NCBI GenBank assembly: GCA_030428905.1
Contig: JAUIED010000023.1
Span: 1 to 41,520 of the forward strand
Length of the DNA: 41,520 nucleotides
Origin: Gammaproteobacteria bacterium
Lineage (GTDB): Bacteria; Pseudomonadota; Gammaproteobacteria; Pseudomonadales; Azotimanducaceae
Direction of reading: 5' to 3'
The translations under genes and the position numbers were made by a program. Below, piece after piece: positions 7,500 to 15,231 of the stretch. The notes below the pieces were generated by a model, which was not told the origin of the DNA, did no database searches, and was given only the letters and a program-made list of their open reading frames with translations. Each line of letters opens with the position of its first letter. The first letter of the stretch is position 1.

Positions 7500-8639
7500 A
7501 TGCCGTTCGAGACACAGAGCGCGCGGGACCTCCTGCGCAGTTTCCCGGAACCCGCCCTGGTGATCGACCACCAGGGCGGGATTCTGTTCGCCAATGTTGC
7601 CGGGGAGCGATTGCTGCAACCGCAGGGAATCGAACCCGGCACCAGCATCACCGCTTTTCTGCCAGAGGACGAGCGTTCACGACTGCGGCCGCTGGATTGG
7701 CTGAAGCGCTGGGCGGAGTCGCCAGACGCACCGGAGCTGCGCCATGTGCACCTGTACTGTGCCGCAGCCAGCGGCAGCACCATTCCGGTCCGCGTGCGTG
7801 TCGGCCGCCTCAACCTCGACCCGCCCTGCTACATGGTCATGCTGCAGGATGTCAGTGAGGAGCAGGCACGGCAGCACGAAACGCGGCAGGCGCAGCGGCT
7901 CGCCTCGCGGCAGCTGGCGATCTCCGCCGATGCCATCCTCAACGTCGATGAACGATTGAAGATCACCTACGCGAACGCAGCAACACATACGTTGTTCGGC
8001 TACCCGGCCGGCTCGCTGGTAGGCAAGCCGCTGGCCCTGTTGCTGCCGGAACGGTTTCGCGCTGATCACGACAAGTATGTGCACGCATTCGCCGCAGAAA
8101 CCTCCCCGGCCCGCCTCATGGGTGAACGGGCGGAGATTACCGGACGGCATGCCGACGGTACCGAGCTGCCGCTTGAAGCATCTATCGCCAAGATCACCAC
8201 GGATCGCGGCCAGGTGTTCACCGCGCACCTGCGCGACCTGCGCGAGCGCAAGGCTCAGGAGGCGAACCTTCGCCGTGCGCTTTCCAGCCTGTCGACGATC
8301 TTCGAGCACGCACTGCAGGCCATGGCGCTGATCAACCCGGATGGCACCGTGGAGCAGATGAACGCCGCTGCGCGGCAACTGCTGCCGAGCGGCTTCAACC
8401 CTCAGGGGCAGGCGTTTGTCGCACTGCCGTTCTGGTCGGACGATGCACAGGCAACCAGGACCAATCTCACCGAAGCGCTCGACTCCAGCATGCAGGGGAC
8501 GCCTGTGCGCCAGGCCGTGGGCATCACTATGCCGGAAGGCACGCACAGAACGCTCGACTTCTCGCTGACGCCAGTGCTTGCCGATGGCGCCGTGGTAGCG
8601 GTGGTTGCCGAAGCTCGCGACCTGCTCGAGGACGTCTGA
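7500..8639 (+). CDS. PAS-only protein with three PAS domains and no output domain
   Basis: A 379-residue soluble protein. Three PAS segments can be traced: about residues 10-120 (starting FPEPALVIDHQGGILFANVA), about 130-250 (AISADAILNVDERLKITYAN, ending with the typical HLRDLRERK PAC segment), and about 265-375 (EHALQAMALINPDGTVEQMN). A short coiled linker joins the first two. There is no kinase, cyclase, GGDEF, EAL or DNA-binding domain and no membrane segment. It begins 6 bases after the diiron gene and ends 2 bases before the ferredoxin gene, so all three are surely co-transcribed. It may sense a ligand or redox state and act by contact with its operon partners; that is inference. Confidence 0.85.
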   Translation: MPFETQSARDLLRSFPEPALVIDHQGGILFANVAGERLLQPQGIEPGTSITAFLPEDERSRLRPLDWLKRWAESPDAPELRHVHLYCAAASGSTIPVRVRVGRLNLDPPCYMVMLQDVSEEQARQHETRQAQRLASRQLAISADAILNVDERLKITYANAATHTLFGYPAGSLVGKPLALLLPERFRADHDKYVHAFAAETSPARLMGERAEITGRHADGTELPLEASIAKITTDRGQVFTAHLRDLRERKAQEANLRRALSSLSTIFEHALQAMALINPDGTVEQMNAAARQLLPSGFNPQGQAFVALPFWSDDAQATRTNLTEALDSSMQGTPVRQAVGITMPEGTHRTLDFSLTPVLADGAVVAVVAEARDLLEDV

Positions 8640-8641
8640 AC

Positions 8642-8962
8642 ATGCCCACCATCATCTACGTGGAGCACAACGGCACCGAGCATGCCGTCTCCGTAGCGCC
8701 GGGACAGAACCTCATGCAGGCGGCCGTGGAACACGCCATTCCCGGCATTGAAGGCGACTGCGGAGGGTTATGCGCGTGCGGCACCTGCCACGTCTATCTG
8801 CCGGACGATCTGGCGGCGCTGGTGGATGCGCCCGACGAGCTCGAACAGGGCATGCTCGAATTCGCGTTCGACGTGAACGACACCAGCAGGCTGTCCTGCC
8901 AGCTCATCGCCGATGATGCGATGGATGGCAAGCGGGTGCTGATGCCGAAGCGACAGTATTGA
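8642..8962 (+). CDS. 2Fe-2S ferredoxin, adrenodoxin/ISC type
   Basis: A 106-residue protein. Cys40, Cys46 and Cys49 (C-x5-C-x2-C in GDCGGLCACGTCHVYLP) and Cys86 (RLSCQL) form the four-cysteine ligand set of vertebrate-type 2Fe-2S ferredoxins. The VYLP and DELEQGMLEF segments are typical of the adrenodoxin/putidaredoxin branch, which delivers electrons to P450s and other oxygenases. Given its place in the operon, the diiron protein is the obvious partner. No ferredoxin reductase is encoded next to it, so reduction must come from elsewhere. It begins 2 bases after the PAS gene. Confidence 0.92.
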   Translation: MPTIIYVEHNGTEHAVSVAPGQNLMQAAVEHAIPGIEGDCGGLCACGTCHVYLPDDLAALVDAPDELEQGMLEFAFDVNDTSRLSCQLIADDAMDGKRVLMPKRQY

Positions 8963-9019
8963 CCGCACCGCGTCAGGTCCCTACCCCGGGCATGGCGCAG
9001 AAGGTCAACGAGATCCTCC

Positions 9020-9775
9020 GTGTCCCGACTATCAGACCTCCTGCGCGGAACGCGCACCGTGCAACTGCTTATGGAGATGGCGCTCATCGTCGCTGGCGTG
9101 CTCCTGGCATTTCAGGTAGATCGCTGGTACGAAAGCCAGAAAGAAGCCGAGCAGATCGAAGGCTACCTGGCGAGGCTGATTGGCGACGTTGAGGAAGACA
9201 TCGAAGGCCTGAAGAGGCAGGAAGCAAACTTCGCTGCCCGATCGCGGTACACATAATTTCTGGTGGATTCGCTGACGGACTCTGCGGTGGTGGAAAATGA
9301 GCCGCGCAGGTTTCTGGTAGCGTTGCAACGAGCGGGCTGGCGAACCAGCTTCCTCGCGAATCGCTACACATTTGAGGAGCTGCAGAGCACCGGTGATCTC
9401 GCTCTCCCGCCGCTGTCCGTACCACGCGCCCTGTATCGCCACCACCACGCCAACGAAAACACGAACCAGTCCATATCGACCATGACCGGCAACCAACTGG
9501 AGTACTACCGCCGTTTCGCAGGCCTGTTGGCAATCGATCAGGTCATGCTGAGTGGCGTGGACGATGCTGACATGTACGAGGGACATGACACACGGGCGGT
9601 AACAGCCGACGAAGCGATCCGCGCCTATCGGAAATTCACTGACAATGCAGAGGCGATTGCCTGGTTACCATGGCTGCAGAACACCCACGTCCAGTCGCAA
9701 CTTACAAACACAAGGTATCAACGCCAGGCAAGTGAGCTGTTGGACGTGCTTAAGGCAACCCTGGCGCAATATTGA
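9020..9775 (+). pseudogene. single-TM membrane protein gene split by one in-frame TAA
   Basis: Two open segments (9020-9256 and 9257-9775) are in the same frame, separated only by the TAA at 9254-9256. The first 78 residues hold a membrane helix (MEMALIVAGVLLAFQVDRW) and a charged helix; the rest continues as a soluble domain without an obvious ribosome site of its own. Joined, they would give about 251 residues with the layout of DUF6090-like proteins (N-terminal helix, then a helical periplasmic domain); that name is tentative. A single C-to-T or G-to-T change would make the stop. The first segment starts at a GTG; an ATG at 9071 is possible. It may be a recent nonsense mutation or a sequencing error. 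Confidence 0.6.
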
Positions 9776-9778
9776 CGC

Positions 9779-10384
9779 TCAGCCACCAGCACCGACTTCC
9801 GGCAGGCTGACAAACAACGCCACGCGATCTCGTGGACGCCCCAGCAGCACATAGTAAAGGTCGGCCGCAGTCATGCGTGACCCGTATTTCTGCCCCATGG
9901 CCGCAAGCACAGCGTCCGCCTCGTCGGTTGACATATCATCAACCATCCTCGCTCGCGGAATCCGCGTGGTGGACACGCCAGCACGGCTCACCTGCACGGA
10001 CTTGCCTGCCAATAGCGATGCAGCGATCTGGGGCTCTGCATCGATATAAACGCCCGCCTCGCCGGCGACCTCCATCACCCAGAGCCGAACGTTGCGCGGC
10101 CCGTCCTGTGTATCAATTGCCAGCTCCACCACCTCACCCGACTCGTATGTGGAGATGACGTAGAAGAACGTTCCGAGCCAGGCCATTGGCGCCAGAATGG
10201 TCAGCATGAGCGCTTGTCGGACGTCTCGTGGCGTAGGTCGCCACCGTTGTTTTGCCAGCAGCAGCAAGGCAGCAATCCCCGCGACCCACGCAATCAAGCC
10301 GCCGCGCACAGCGATCAGAAAAGCCGCCGCGAGGAGAACACCTGCGGTTAACCACAACGCACTCGCCGTTGTCTTCCACTTCAT
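9779..10384 (-). CDS. membrane protein, possibly with an FMN-binding split-barrel-like domain
   Basis: A 201-residue protein. Residues 1-80 contain two or three membrane segments. The C-terminal half is soluble and starts with GPRNVRLWVMEVAGEAGVYID, which recalls the beta-strands of nitroreductase/F420-type split barrels, where a cofactor binds; I cannot confirm this without a profile search. The start overlaps the stop of the SCO gene in an ATGA arrangement, so it is the last of a three-gene operon. The end lies only 3 bases from the convergent pseudogene. Function unknown. Confidence 0.65.
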   Translation of the reverse strand: MKWKTTASALWLTAGVLLAAAFLIAVRGGLIAWVAGIAALLLLAKQRWRPTPRDVRQALMLTILAPMAWLGTFFYVISTYESGEVVELAIDTQDGPRNVRLWVMEVAGEAGVYIDAEPQIAASLLAGKSVQVSRAGVSTTRIPRARMVDDMSTDEADAVLAAMGQKYGSRMTAADLYYVLLGRPRDRVALFVSLPEVGAGG

Positions 10385-10980
10385 GCTTGCGTCACCTCCG
10401 CCACCAGCCGAGCCGCCAGTTGAGGGGCATCGAAGCCAGGCCGGAAACGGCCGCGCAGCCGGCCCTGCGGGTCGATGACGGAAAACGTCAGGGAATGCGC
10501 CACCGAGTAGTCACCCTCTTCGGTCGATACACCAAAACGCACGCCCAGATCTGTTGCGAATCGTTCGAGTTGGGCTGGCTCACCCGTCACGCCCATGATC
10601 GACGGGCTGAAGAACCTGGCGTAACGGTCCACATCTGCCACCGAGTCTCTGCCCGGATCCACGGAGACAAAGAGGAGCAGCACATCGCCCACCGGCAGAT
10701 TCGCAAGCTCTCGACCGAGCGACGCCAGCTGGCTCATGCTCGTGGGGCAAATGTCGGGACACTGCACGAACCCGAACAGCACGATCGACCATCGCCCGGC
10801 GAGTGATTGCTGGTCCACTCTGCCCTGGGCGGACTGCAGCGTAAAGGCGCCCACTGGTCTCGGCGCGTCCAGCCATTCGACGGGCTGCGATGCTGGCGGC
10901 GCTGGAGACAGCCGCGCAAAGAGAAGACCACACGCAATGGCGAGCCCCATCAGCACCGCGAAGGTGGCCGGCTTAGACAT
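10381..10980 (-). CDS. SCO1/SenC family copper chaperone
   Basis: A 199-residue thioredoxin-fold protein anchored by one N-terminal helix (residues 6-22). Cys74 and Cys78 (CPDIC) and His162 (YSVAHS) are the copper ligands of the SCO family; VSVDPGRDSV is also characteristic. SCO proteins deliver copper or act as thiol reductants for CuA or other cuproproteins in the periplasm. No CuA oxidase is in the window, and the cbb3 oxidase at 34 kb lacks CuA, so its client is uncertain. The ATG at 10980 lies 8 bases inside the upstream gene, so translation is coupled. Confidence 0.92.
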   Translation of the reverse strand: MSKPATFAVLMGLAIACGLLFARLSPAPPASQPVEWLDAPRPVGAFTLQSAQGRVDQQSLAGRWSIVLFGFVQCPDICPTSMSQLASLGRELANLPVGDVLLLFVSVDPGRDSVADVDRYARFFSPSIMGVTGEPAQLERFATDLGVRFGVSTEEGDYSVAHSLTFSVIDPQGRLRGRFRPGFDAPQLAARLVAEVTQA

Positions 10981-11374
10981 CTCGCAGCGCCCCGCGGCTG
11001 CCCCAGACCAGGCCAACCGCCAACAGTGCCGGCAACGTCACGCCGGCAAAGTCCTCTACCAGAGACGCCGGCCCGCAGATACCAACCACCACCTCCCAGA
11101 TATGGAACAGCGCGTGACAAACAAGCCAAAGCGCCGGCAACAACCACAATTGCAGCCGGTAGGCTCGGTACACCGCACCCGCAACGAACGCAGCGCCCAT
11201 GAGCAGGTAGATGAAGCCGATATCACGCACGAAATGCTGGTTGAACGGCCCTCGGTCGGGAACACCCGGCACCATCCAGTACCAGGGCTCGGGTGCCGCG
11301 ATCATGTAGACGCCGTTTGCCACAAGTGCCATGCCGAGCACGATGGCCAGGCCGGTAGATATCTTTGCAATCAT
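10973..11374 (-). CDS. four-helix inner-membrane protein, unrecognised
   Basis: A 133-residue protein with four predicted membrane helices (about residues 5-25, 48-68, 75-97 and 105-125). Polar residues inside or near the helices include His80, His84 and Glu87 (LVCHALFHIWEVV), which could bind a metal or haem; that is only a suggestion. I do not recognise the family. The start at 11374 has AAGGAAC upstream; an in-frame start 84 bases earlier gives an unlikely basic leader. It is first of an operon with the SCO gene and the next membrane protein, so a role in copper or oxidase assembly is possible. It diverges from the LysR gene. Confidence 0.75.
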   Translation of the reverse strand: MIAKISTGLAIVLGMALVANGVYMIAAPEPWYWMVPGVPDRGPFNQHFVRDIGFIYLLMGAAFVAGAVYRAYRLQLWLLPALWLVCHALFHIWEVVVGICGPASLVEDFAGVTLPALLAVGLVWGSRGALRDV

Positions 11375-11452
11375 CGGTTGTTCCTTCGCCCCGGATGCGG
11401 AAAGACATTGTAGAAAGCGCCCAGCCATCGAAAAGCGGCGCGCCACCCTATG

Positions 11453-11462
11453 ATTCATGAAT
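11453..11462. promoter_or_regulatory. 10-bp palindrome between the SCO operon and lysR
   Basis: ATTCATGAAT is a perfect palindrome 21 bases upstream of the TATAAT box of the LysR gene and 79 bases before the divergent operon start. LysR regulators usually bind T-N11-A palindromes in such divergent gaps. The site is short and the assignment is inference. Confidence 0.35.
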
Positions 11463-11482
11463 AAAAGTCACGAACGCGCCGC

Positions 11483-11488
11483 TATAAT
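11483..11488 (+). promoter_or_regulatory. consensus -10 element of the lysR gene
   Basis: TATAAT is an exact match. It ends 7 bases before the ATG at 11496, so transcription would start at or next to the initiation codon and the mRNA would be nearly leaderless. No clear -35 element lies 17 bases upstream. Confidence 0.5.
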
Positions 11489-11495
11489 CTGGCCC

Positions 11496-12479
11496 ATGGA
11501 CAAGATGCGGCACCTGGAGCTGTTCCTCGCGACATGCAATGGCGGCTCGTTCGCGGCGGCGGCGCGTACATGCAATACCGACCCATCGACGGTGAGCAAG
11601 GCGATCAGCCGTCTGGAGAGCGACCTCGGATTCACGCTCTTCCAGCGTTCCACGCGGCAGCTGCGTATCACCGACGCAGGTAAGCGCTACGCGCGCACCG
11701 CACGCGGCGCCCTGCAGGATCTGGCGAGCTGCGAAGCTGAGCTCAAGCAGTCCAATGATTCGCCGAGCGGCACGCTGCGCATCAGCGCTGGCGTGTGCTA
11801 CGGGCACCTGTACCTGCGCCCGCTGCTGTCGGCTTTCTGCAAACGCTACCCGTCGATCAGCCTGGAGCTGGAACTCAATGATCTGCACGTAGACATTCTG
11901 GAACACGATATCGATCTGGCCCTGCGTACCGGCTACGTCAAAGACAGCCGTCTCATTGCCCGCCGGCTCAGCCCCATGGATTTCCTGACCTGCGCGTCCC
12001 CACAGTACCTCGAACAGCACGGCACGCCTCAGTGTGCGGAGGAGTTTCACCAGCACCAGTGGATCGGCTTTCGCATCAAGGAGACGCTGGAGCTTCAACC
12101 GATCTTCCTGCCGGACGCGCACGGCCAGTATCAGCCATACGAACTCGAACGCACCCACATCACCGACGATGGCGAAGCCATGGCCTACATGTGCGCAGAC
12201 GGCCTCGGGTTTGCGCAGCTGCCGCATTTTCTCGCCAAGCAGGGGCTCAGCAGTGGCGCGCTGGTATCCCTCTACCCCTGCTATGTGCTGCCACAACCGG
12301 ACAGTGGCGTGTTCGCCATCTATCCCAAGCGCGAGTTTCTACCGGCAAAGGTTAAGGTGTTCATTGAGTTTCTCACCGCATCGCTCCTCACCATGGGGGA
12401 AAGCGCGAATCACACCTGGGCCAGGGATTGGGTGTCGCAGGTTAACCATGCAGAAATTGCGGCGACGCGGGCGGAGTAA
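11496..12479 (+). CDS. LysR family transcriptional regulator
   Basis: A 327-residue protein. Residues 1-60 form the LysR winged helix-turn-helix (LELFLATCNGGSFAAAARTC, then STVSKAISRLESDLGFTLFQ), with a long linker helix and a periplasmic-binding-protein-like effector domain from about residue 90 to 300. The effector is not predictable. I start it at the ATG at 11496, because the family begins a few residues before the first helix; an upstream ATG at 11457 would lie before the -10 box. It diverges from the SCO operon, the usual position for a LysR regulator of its neighbour. Confidence 0.9.
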   Translation: MDKMRHLELFLATCNGGSFAAAARTCNTDPSTVSKAISRLESDLGFTLFQRSTRQLRITDAGKRYARTARGALQDLASCEAELKQSNDSPSGTLRISAGVCYGHLYLRPLLSAFCKRYPSISLELELNDLHVDILEHDIDLALRTGYVKDSRLIARRLSPMDFLTCASPQYLEQHGTPQCAEEFHQHQWIGFRIKETLELQPIFLPDAHGQYQPYELERTHITDDGEAMAYMCADGLGFAQLPHFLAKQGLSSGALVSLYPCYVLPQPDSGVFAIYPKREFLPAKVKVFIEFLTASLLTMGESANHTWARDWVSQVNHAEIAATRAE

Positions 12480-12601
12480 TCACATCCAACAGCGCCAAAC
12501 CCTCTTCCCGTCCCGCCAAACCACCGTTTCACATCATCCAGGCCTCATGGATTGCAGTGCGCGTTTAGCCTGCCCGACTTTTCAAAGCTGGCGAGCAAAG
12601 C

Positions 12602-13399
12602 ATGCGAGTAACAGACCACCGAACCCTCTTACTGTGCGCGCGGGTGGTGTGTTTCACCTGTCTTCCTGTTTCGCAACTTGCCGCTGCAGAGCACTCTGGC
12701 ACGGCAACCCAGCAGGCACTGTCGCTGGGTGGGTACTTCAGCAGCGGTAGCTACGGCAATAGCAGCGACACCCGTGTGCGGTATTTTCCGGTGGGTTATC
12801 GCTACGGCCGGGACAACTGGAGCCTGCAGCTCAGCATCCCGTACCTGGAGGTCGATGGGAGTGGCGATCTGCTGATTGACGGCGCGAGTGTCGGCGCCGG
12901 TGCGAGCGGCTCGAAGAAAGGCCTCGGCGACACGATGGTAACGTTCAAATATCAACTGCCGAACGTGTTTGCCGACGGGCCCTATCTCGATCTGGTGCTG
13001 CAGACGAAGCTGCCCACCGCCCATGAGCAACGCGAGCTGGGCACGGGTGAGGTGGACTACAGCGCCAGGCTCGACATGCTGCAACCGGTCGGGCAAACGA
13101 CCTGGTTCGGCTCGCTCGGCTATCGCGTGCGCGGCAAATCCGATCGATTCCCCGGCGCCAGAAACGGCCTGTACGGCGAGCTCGGCTTCAGCCTGCCGCT
13201 CGCGGAGTCCGTGCAGGGCGGCGTGCTGGTAGGTTACGGCCAGCGGGCCTGGGAGCAAGGTGACGAGATCGGCGAGGTGACACCGTTTCTGAACTGGCAA
13301 GTGTCGAGCCGCTGGACCGCCATGAGCTATGCAGTGGTCGGGGTGAGCGAGGGCAGCCCCGATCTCGCCACCGGACTGCAGCTGAGCTACCGCTGGTAA
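12602..13399 (+). CDS. outer-membrane beta-barrel protein, unknown substrate
   Basis: A 265-residue exported protein. The N-terminus is a signal peptide ending near LPVSQLAAAEHS (about residue 29). The rest alternates short amphipathic strands with turns (for example NWSLQLSIPYLEVDGSG, GPYLDLVLQTKLPT and SSRWTAMSYAVVGVSEG) and ends in YRW, an aromatic C-terminal residue as required by the Bam machinery. It looks like the transporter-type barrels near aromatic-degradation genes, but no such genes are here. It follows the LysR gene by 122 bp and probably has its own promoter. Function unknown. Confidence 0.75.
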   Translation: MRVTDHRTLLLCARVVCFTCLPVSQLAAAEHSGTATQQALSLGGYFSSGSYGNSSDTRVRYFPVGYRYGRDNWSLQLSIPYLEVDGSGDLLIDGASVGAGASGSKKGLGDTMVTFKYQLPNVFADGPYLDLVLQTKLPTAHEQRELGTGEVDYSARLDMLQPVGQTTWFGSLGYRVRGKSDRFPGARNGLYGELGFSLPLAESVQGGVLVGYGQRAWEQGDEIGEVTPFLNWQVSSRWTAMSYAVVGVSEGSPDLATGLQLSYRW

Positions 13400-13548
13400 T
13401 GCGCATTGCTCGTGGCAGGCATACCGCCGCTCACCAACACAAATCGCCGGTTCATCCCAAAGCATGCGCGCCGACCCGCTTTGCGCCCTACATTGATCCT
13501 ACCGGCCGGGTGCCAAACAAGGTGTCGGGCCGCCAACCAGGAGTAAAC

Positions 13549-14010
13549 ATGAAAGTAACCCGTCCCATCCTGACCGCAGTCGCCCTCATCGGTACCGCGG
13601 CATGCATCGCAACATCCGCGCACGCGGCGGAGCGGCCGGAAAGACCGGCCGAGTCGTACCAGCAAGCTGGCGAACGGCCCGAAGGTCTGCCCGAGCGCCC
13701 TGCCGAGTCCTACGGCCGACAGGGCCAACGACCGGAAGGCCTGCCGGAGCGTCCTGCGGAGTCCTACGGCCAGCAGGGCCAGCGGCCGGAAGGAATTCCG
13801 CAACGCCCGGCCGAGTCGTACGGCCAGCAGGGCCAGCGGCCGGAAGGAATTCCGCAACGCCCGGCCGAGTCGTACGGCCAGCAGGGACAACGGCCGGAAG
13901 GTCTGCCTGAACGCCCCGCAGAGTCCTACGGCCGGCAGGGCCAGCGGCCGGAGGGACTGCCTCAGCGTCCCACCGAGTCGTACGGACGGCGTGGACGTCC
14001 CGGCGGCTGA
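13549..14010 (+). CDS. secreted protein of tandem 18-residue Pro/Glu/Arg/Gln repeats
   Basis: A 153-residue protein: signal peptide to about residue 26 (ending SAHA), one shortened repeat, six full copies of an 18-residue unit with consensus RPEGLPERPAESYGRQGQ (residues 43-150), and PGG at the end. Copies alternate Leu/Ile at position 5 and Arg/Gln at 15. There is no globular domain; it is probably disordered, periplasmic or external. AGGAG precedes the ATG at 13549 at a spacing of 6. I do not recognise the family. The repeat number may vary between strains. Confidence 0.75.
   Translation: MKVTRPILTAVALIGTAACIATSAHAAERPERPAESYQQAGERPEGLPERPAESYGRQGQRPEGLPERPAESYGQQGQRPEGIPQRPAESYGQQGQRPEGIPQRPAESYGQQGQRPEGLPERPAESYGRQGQRPEGLPQRPTESYGRRGRPGG
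13675..13998 (+). repeat. six in-frame tandem 54-bp repeats
   Basis: Each 54-bp unit encodes one 18-residue repeat of the secreted protein. The third and fourth units are virtually identical in DNA, a sign of recent duplication, while outer units differ mostly at synonymous sites. A shorter degenerate copy precedes the array from about 13633. Confidence 0.9.
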
Positions 14011-14025
14011 TCCCACCCCGTTCCC

Positions 14026-14050
14026 CAACGGCCCGCAACGCGGGCCGTTG
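14026..14050 (+). terminator. strong hairpin after the repeat-protein gene
   Basis: CAACGGCCCG (14026-14035) pairs perfectly with CGGGCCGTTG (14041-14050) around the 5-base loop CAACG. It starts 15 bases after the stop at 14010. The following bases are TTCGTT and not a long T run, so termination may be partial. Confidence 0.6.
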
Positions 14051-14088
14051 TTCGTTGCAGCCCCACCATCCCGGTACACTCTCGAACC

Positions 14089-15231
14089 ATGCGTAGCTCA
14101 GATGACAAGGCAGATCCCCGCACGCCGCGCCTGTGGCAGGCTGGCGCCCTGGCGGTACTCGCCGCCGCAGCCGCGTTAACATGGCTGGTCACGTCGAGCC
14201 AGGTGCTGGTATGGATAACGCTGGCCGTATCGGCGGTTTGGCTCGGGTATCGATTTCCATTCGAGCGGGGAAAGCTCGCCGGTAGGCTTTTTGTACATGT
14301 GGTGGCCTGCGCGATCACGGTCACGCTGCTGTGGAACCTGTCAAACACGCTGGTACCAGAGTCGATTCCAATCGGGCCGAGCGGCCCGCCACCCTGGGTG
14401 CAGGGTGATGCCCCTTACGCCGATGCGCCGTTCGCCACGCAAGGCACACGCCCTCCCTTTGGCCGGTTGTTCGGCTACGGCGGTCCGCCGCCGCCGGCAC
14501 GCGTACTGTTCGCGGTCATTATCTATGCTGCGCTCGCGAGCGTCGGCCAGGGCCTTGCATGGTCTGCCCGCGCCCGGAAACGCGAGCGCCGCGCACTGAT
14601 CGCCGAAGCGCAGCTTGCACAAGCGCGTTTGGCGGCGTTGCAGATGCAGATCAACCCCCACTTTCTGTTCAATGCGCTCAACAGCATATCTACGCTCATA
14701 CACACGGATGCCGATGCCGCAGAGGATATGCTCGGCGATCTGAGCGAGCTGCTCAGAGGTGTGCTGGACACGGCAGACGAACCGCAGATCCGTCTCGCTC
14801 GGGAGATGGAGTTTCTGAATGCCTATCTCGCCATCGAGCAGCGTCGTTTCGGCGCTCGGCTGACCATAGAACGCGACGTTCCAACAGAAACGATGGACGC
14901 CCTGGTGCCGACATTTATTCTCCAGCCCCTCGTGGAGAACGCCATCAAACACGGCGTGGAGGTACAGCGCGCCAACGGGCTGATTCGCCTCGAAGCCCGC
15001 ACGAAGGATGATGCACTGGAAATCCGAGTGAGCGACTCAGGCAACGGAATCGGCGGTGCCATCAGCACCGTCGCAGGCGGCGGCATTGGCCTGGCAAACA
15101 CAAAGTCTCGCCTGCAGCAGACTTACGGCGACGAGCACGAGCTGACGATCAGCGCAGGCAGTCTGGGCGGATGTACGGTGGTGCTGTCCTTCCCGTTCAG
15201 GCGAGCGGCCGGCGGTGGGTTGGCTGCATGA
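14089..15231 (+). CDS. LytS/YehU-type membrane sensor histidine kinase
   Basis: A 380-residue protein. Three or four membrane segments lie in residues 18-160, with a Pro/Gly-rich loop about 92-138 (many PP and GG) that may be periplasmic. The His_kinase domain of the LytS family follows: His191 in INPHFLFNALNSI is the phospho-acceptor, PLVENAIKHG is the N box, and GNGIGG and GGIGLANTKSR bind ATP. Its stop overlaps the start of the response regulator gene (ATGA), so the two form a pair. The signal is unknown. Confidence 0.9.
   Translation: MRSSDDKADPRTPRLWQAGALAVLAAAAALTWLVTSSQVLVWITLAVSAVWLGYRFPFERGKLAGRLFVHVVACAITVTLLWNLSNTLVPESIPIGPSGPPPWVQGDAPYADAPFATQGTRPPFGRLFGYGGPPPPARVLFAVIIYAALASVGQGLAWSARARKRERRALIAEAQLAQARLAALQMQINPHFLFNALNSISTLIHTDADAAEDMLGDLSELLRGVLDTADEPQIRLAREMEFLNAYLAIEQRRFGARLTIERDVPTETMDALVPTFILQPLVENAIKHGVEVQRANGLIRLEARTKDDALEIRVSDSGNGIGGAISTVAGGGIGLANTKSRLQQTYGDEHELTISAGSLGGCTVVLSFPFRRAAGGGLAA

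Noticed and set aside
6456-7619. Long open frame (387 codons) on the minus strand
   Set aside because: It is antisense to the diiron gene and its His- and Val-rich sequence matches no protein pattern.
9254-9256. Recoded stop (selenocysteine or pyrrolysine)
   Set aside because: The codon is TAA, which is not used for either residue, and no SECIS-like stem follows.
13493-13497. TTGAT half-site before the repeat-protein gene
   Set aside because: The second half-site is missing (CCTACCGGC follows), so it is not an FNR box.
13675-13998. Tandem repeats as a CRISPR array
   Set aside because: Units are contiguous, have no spacers and encode an in-frame peptide repeat.
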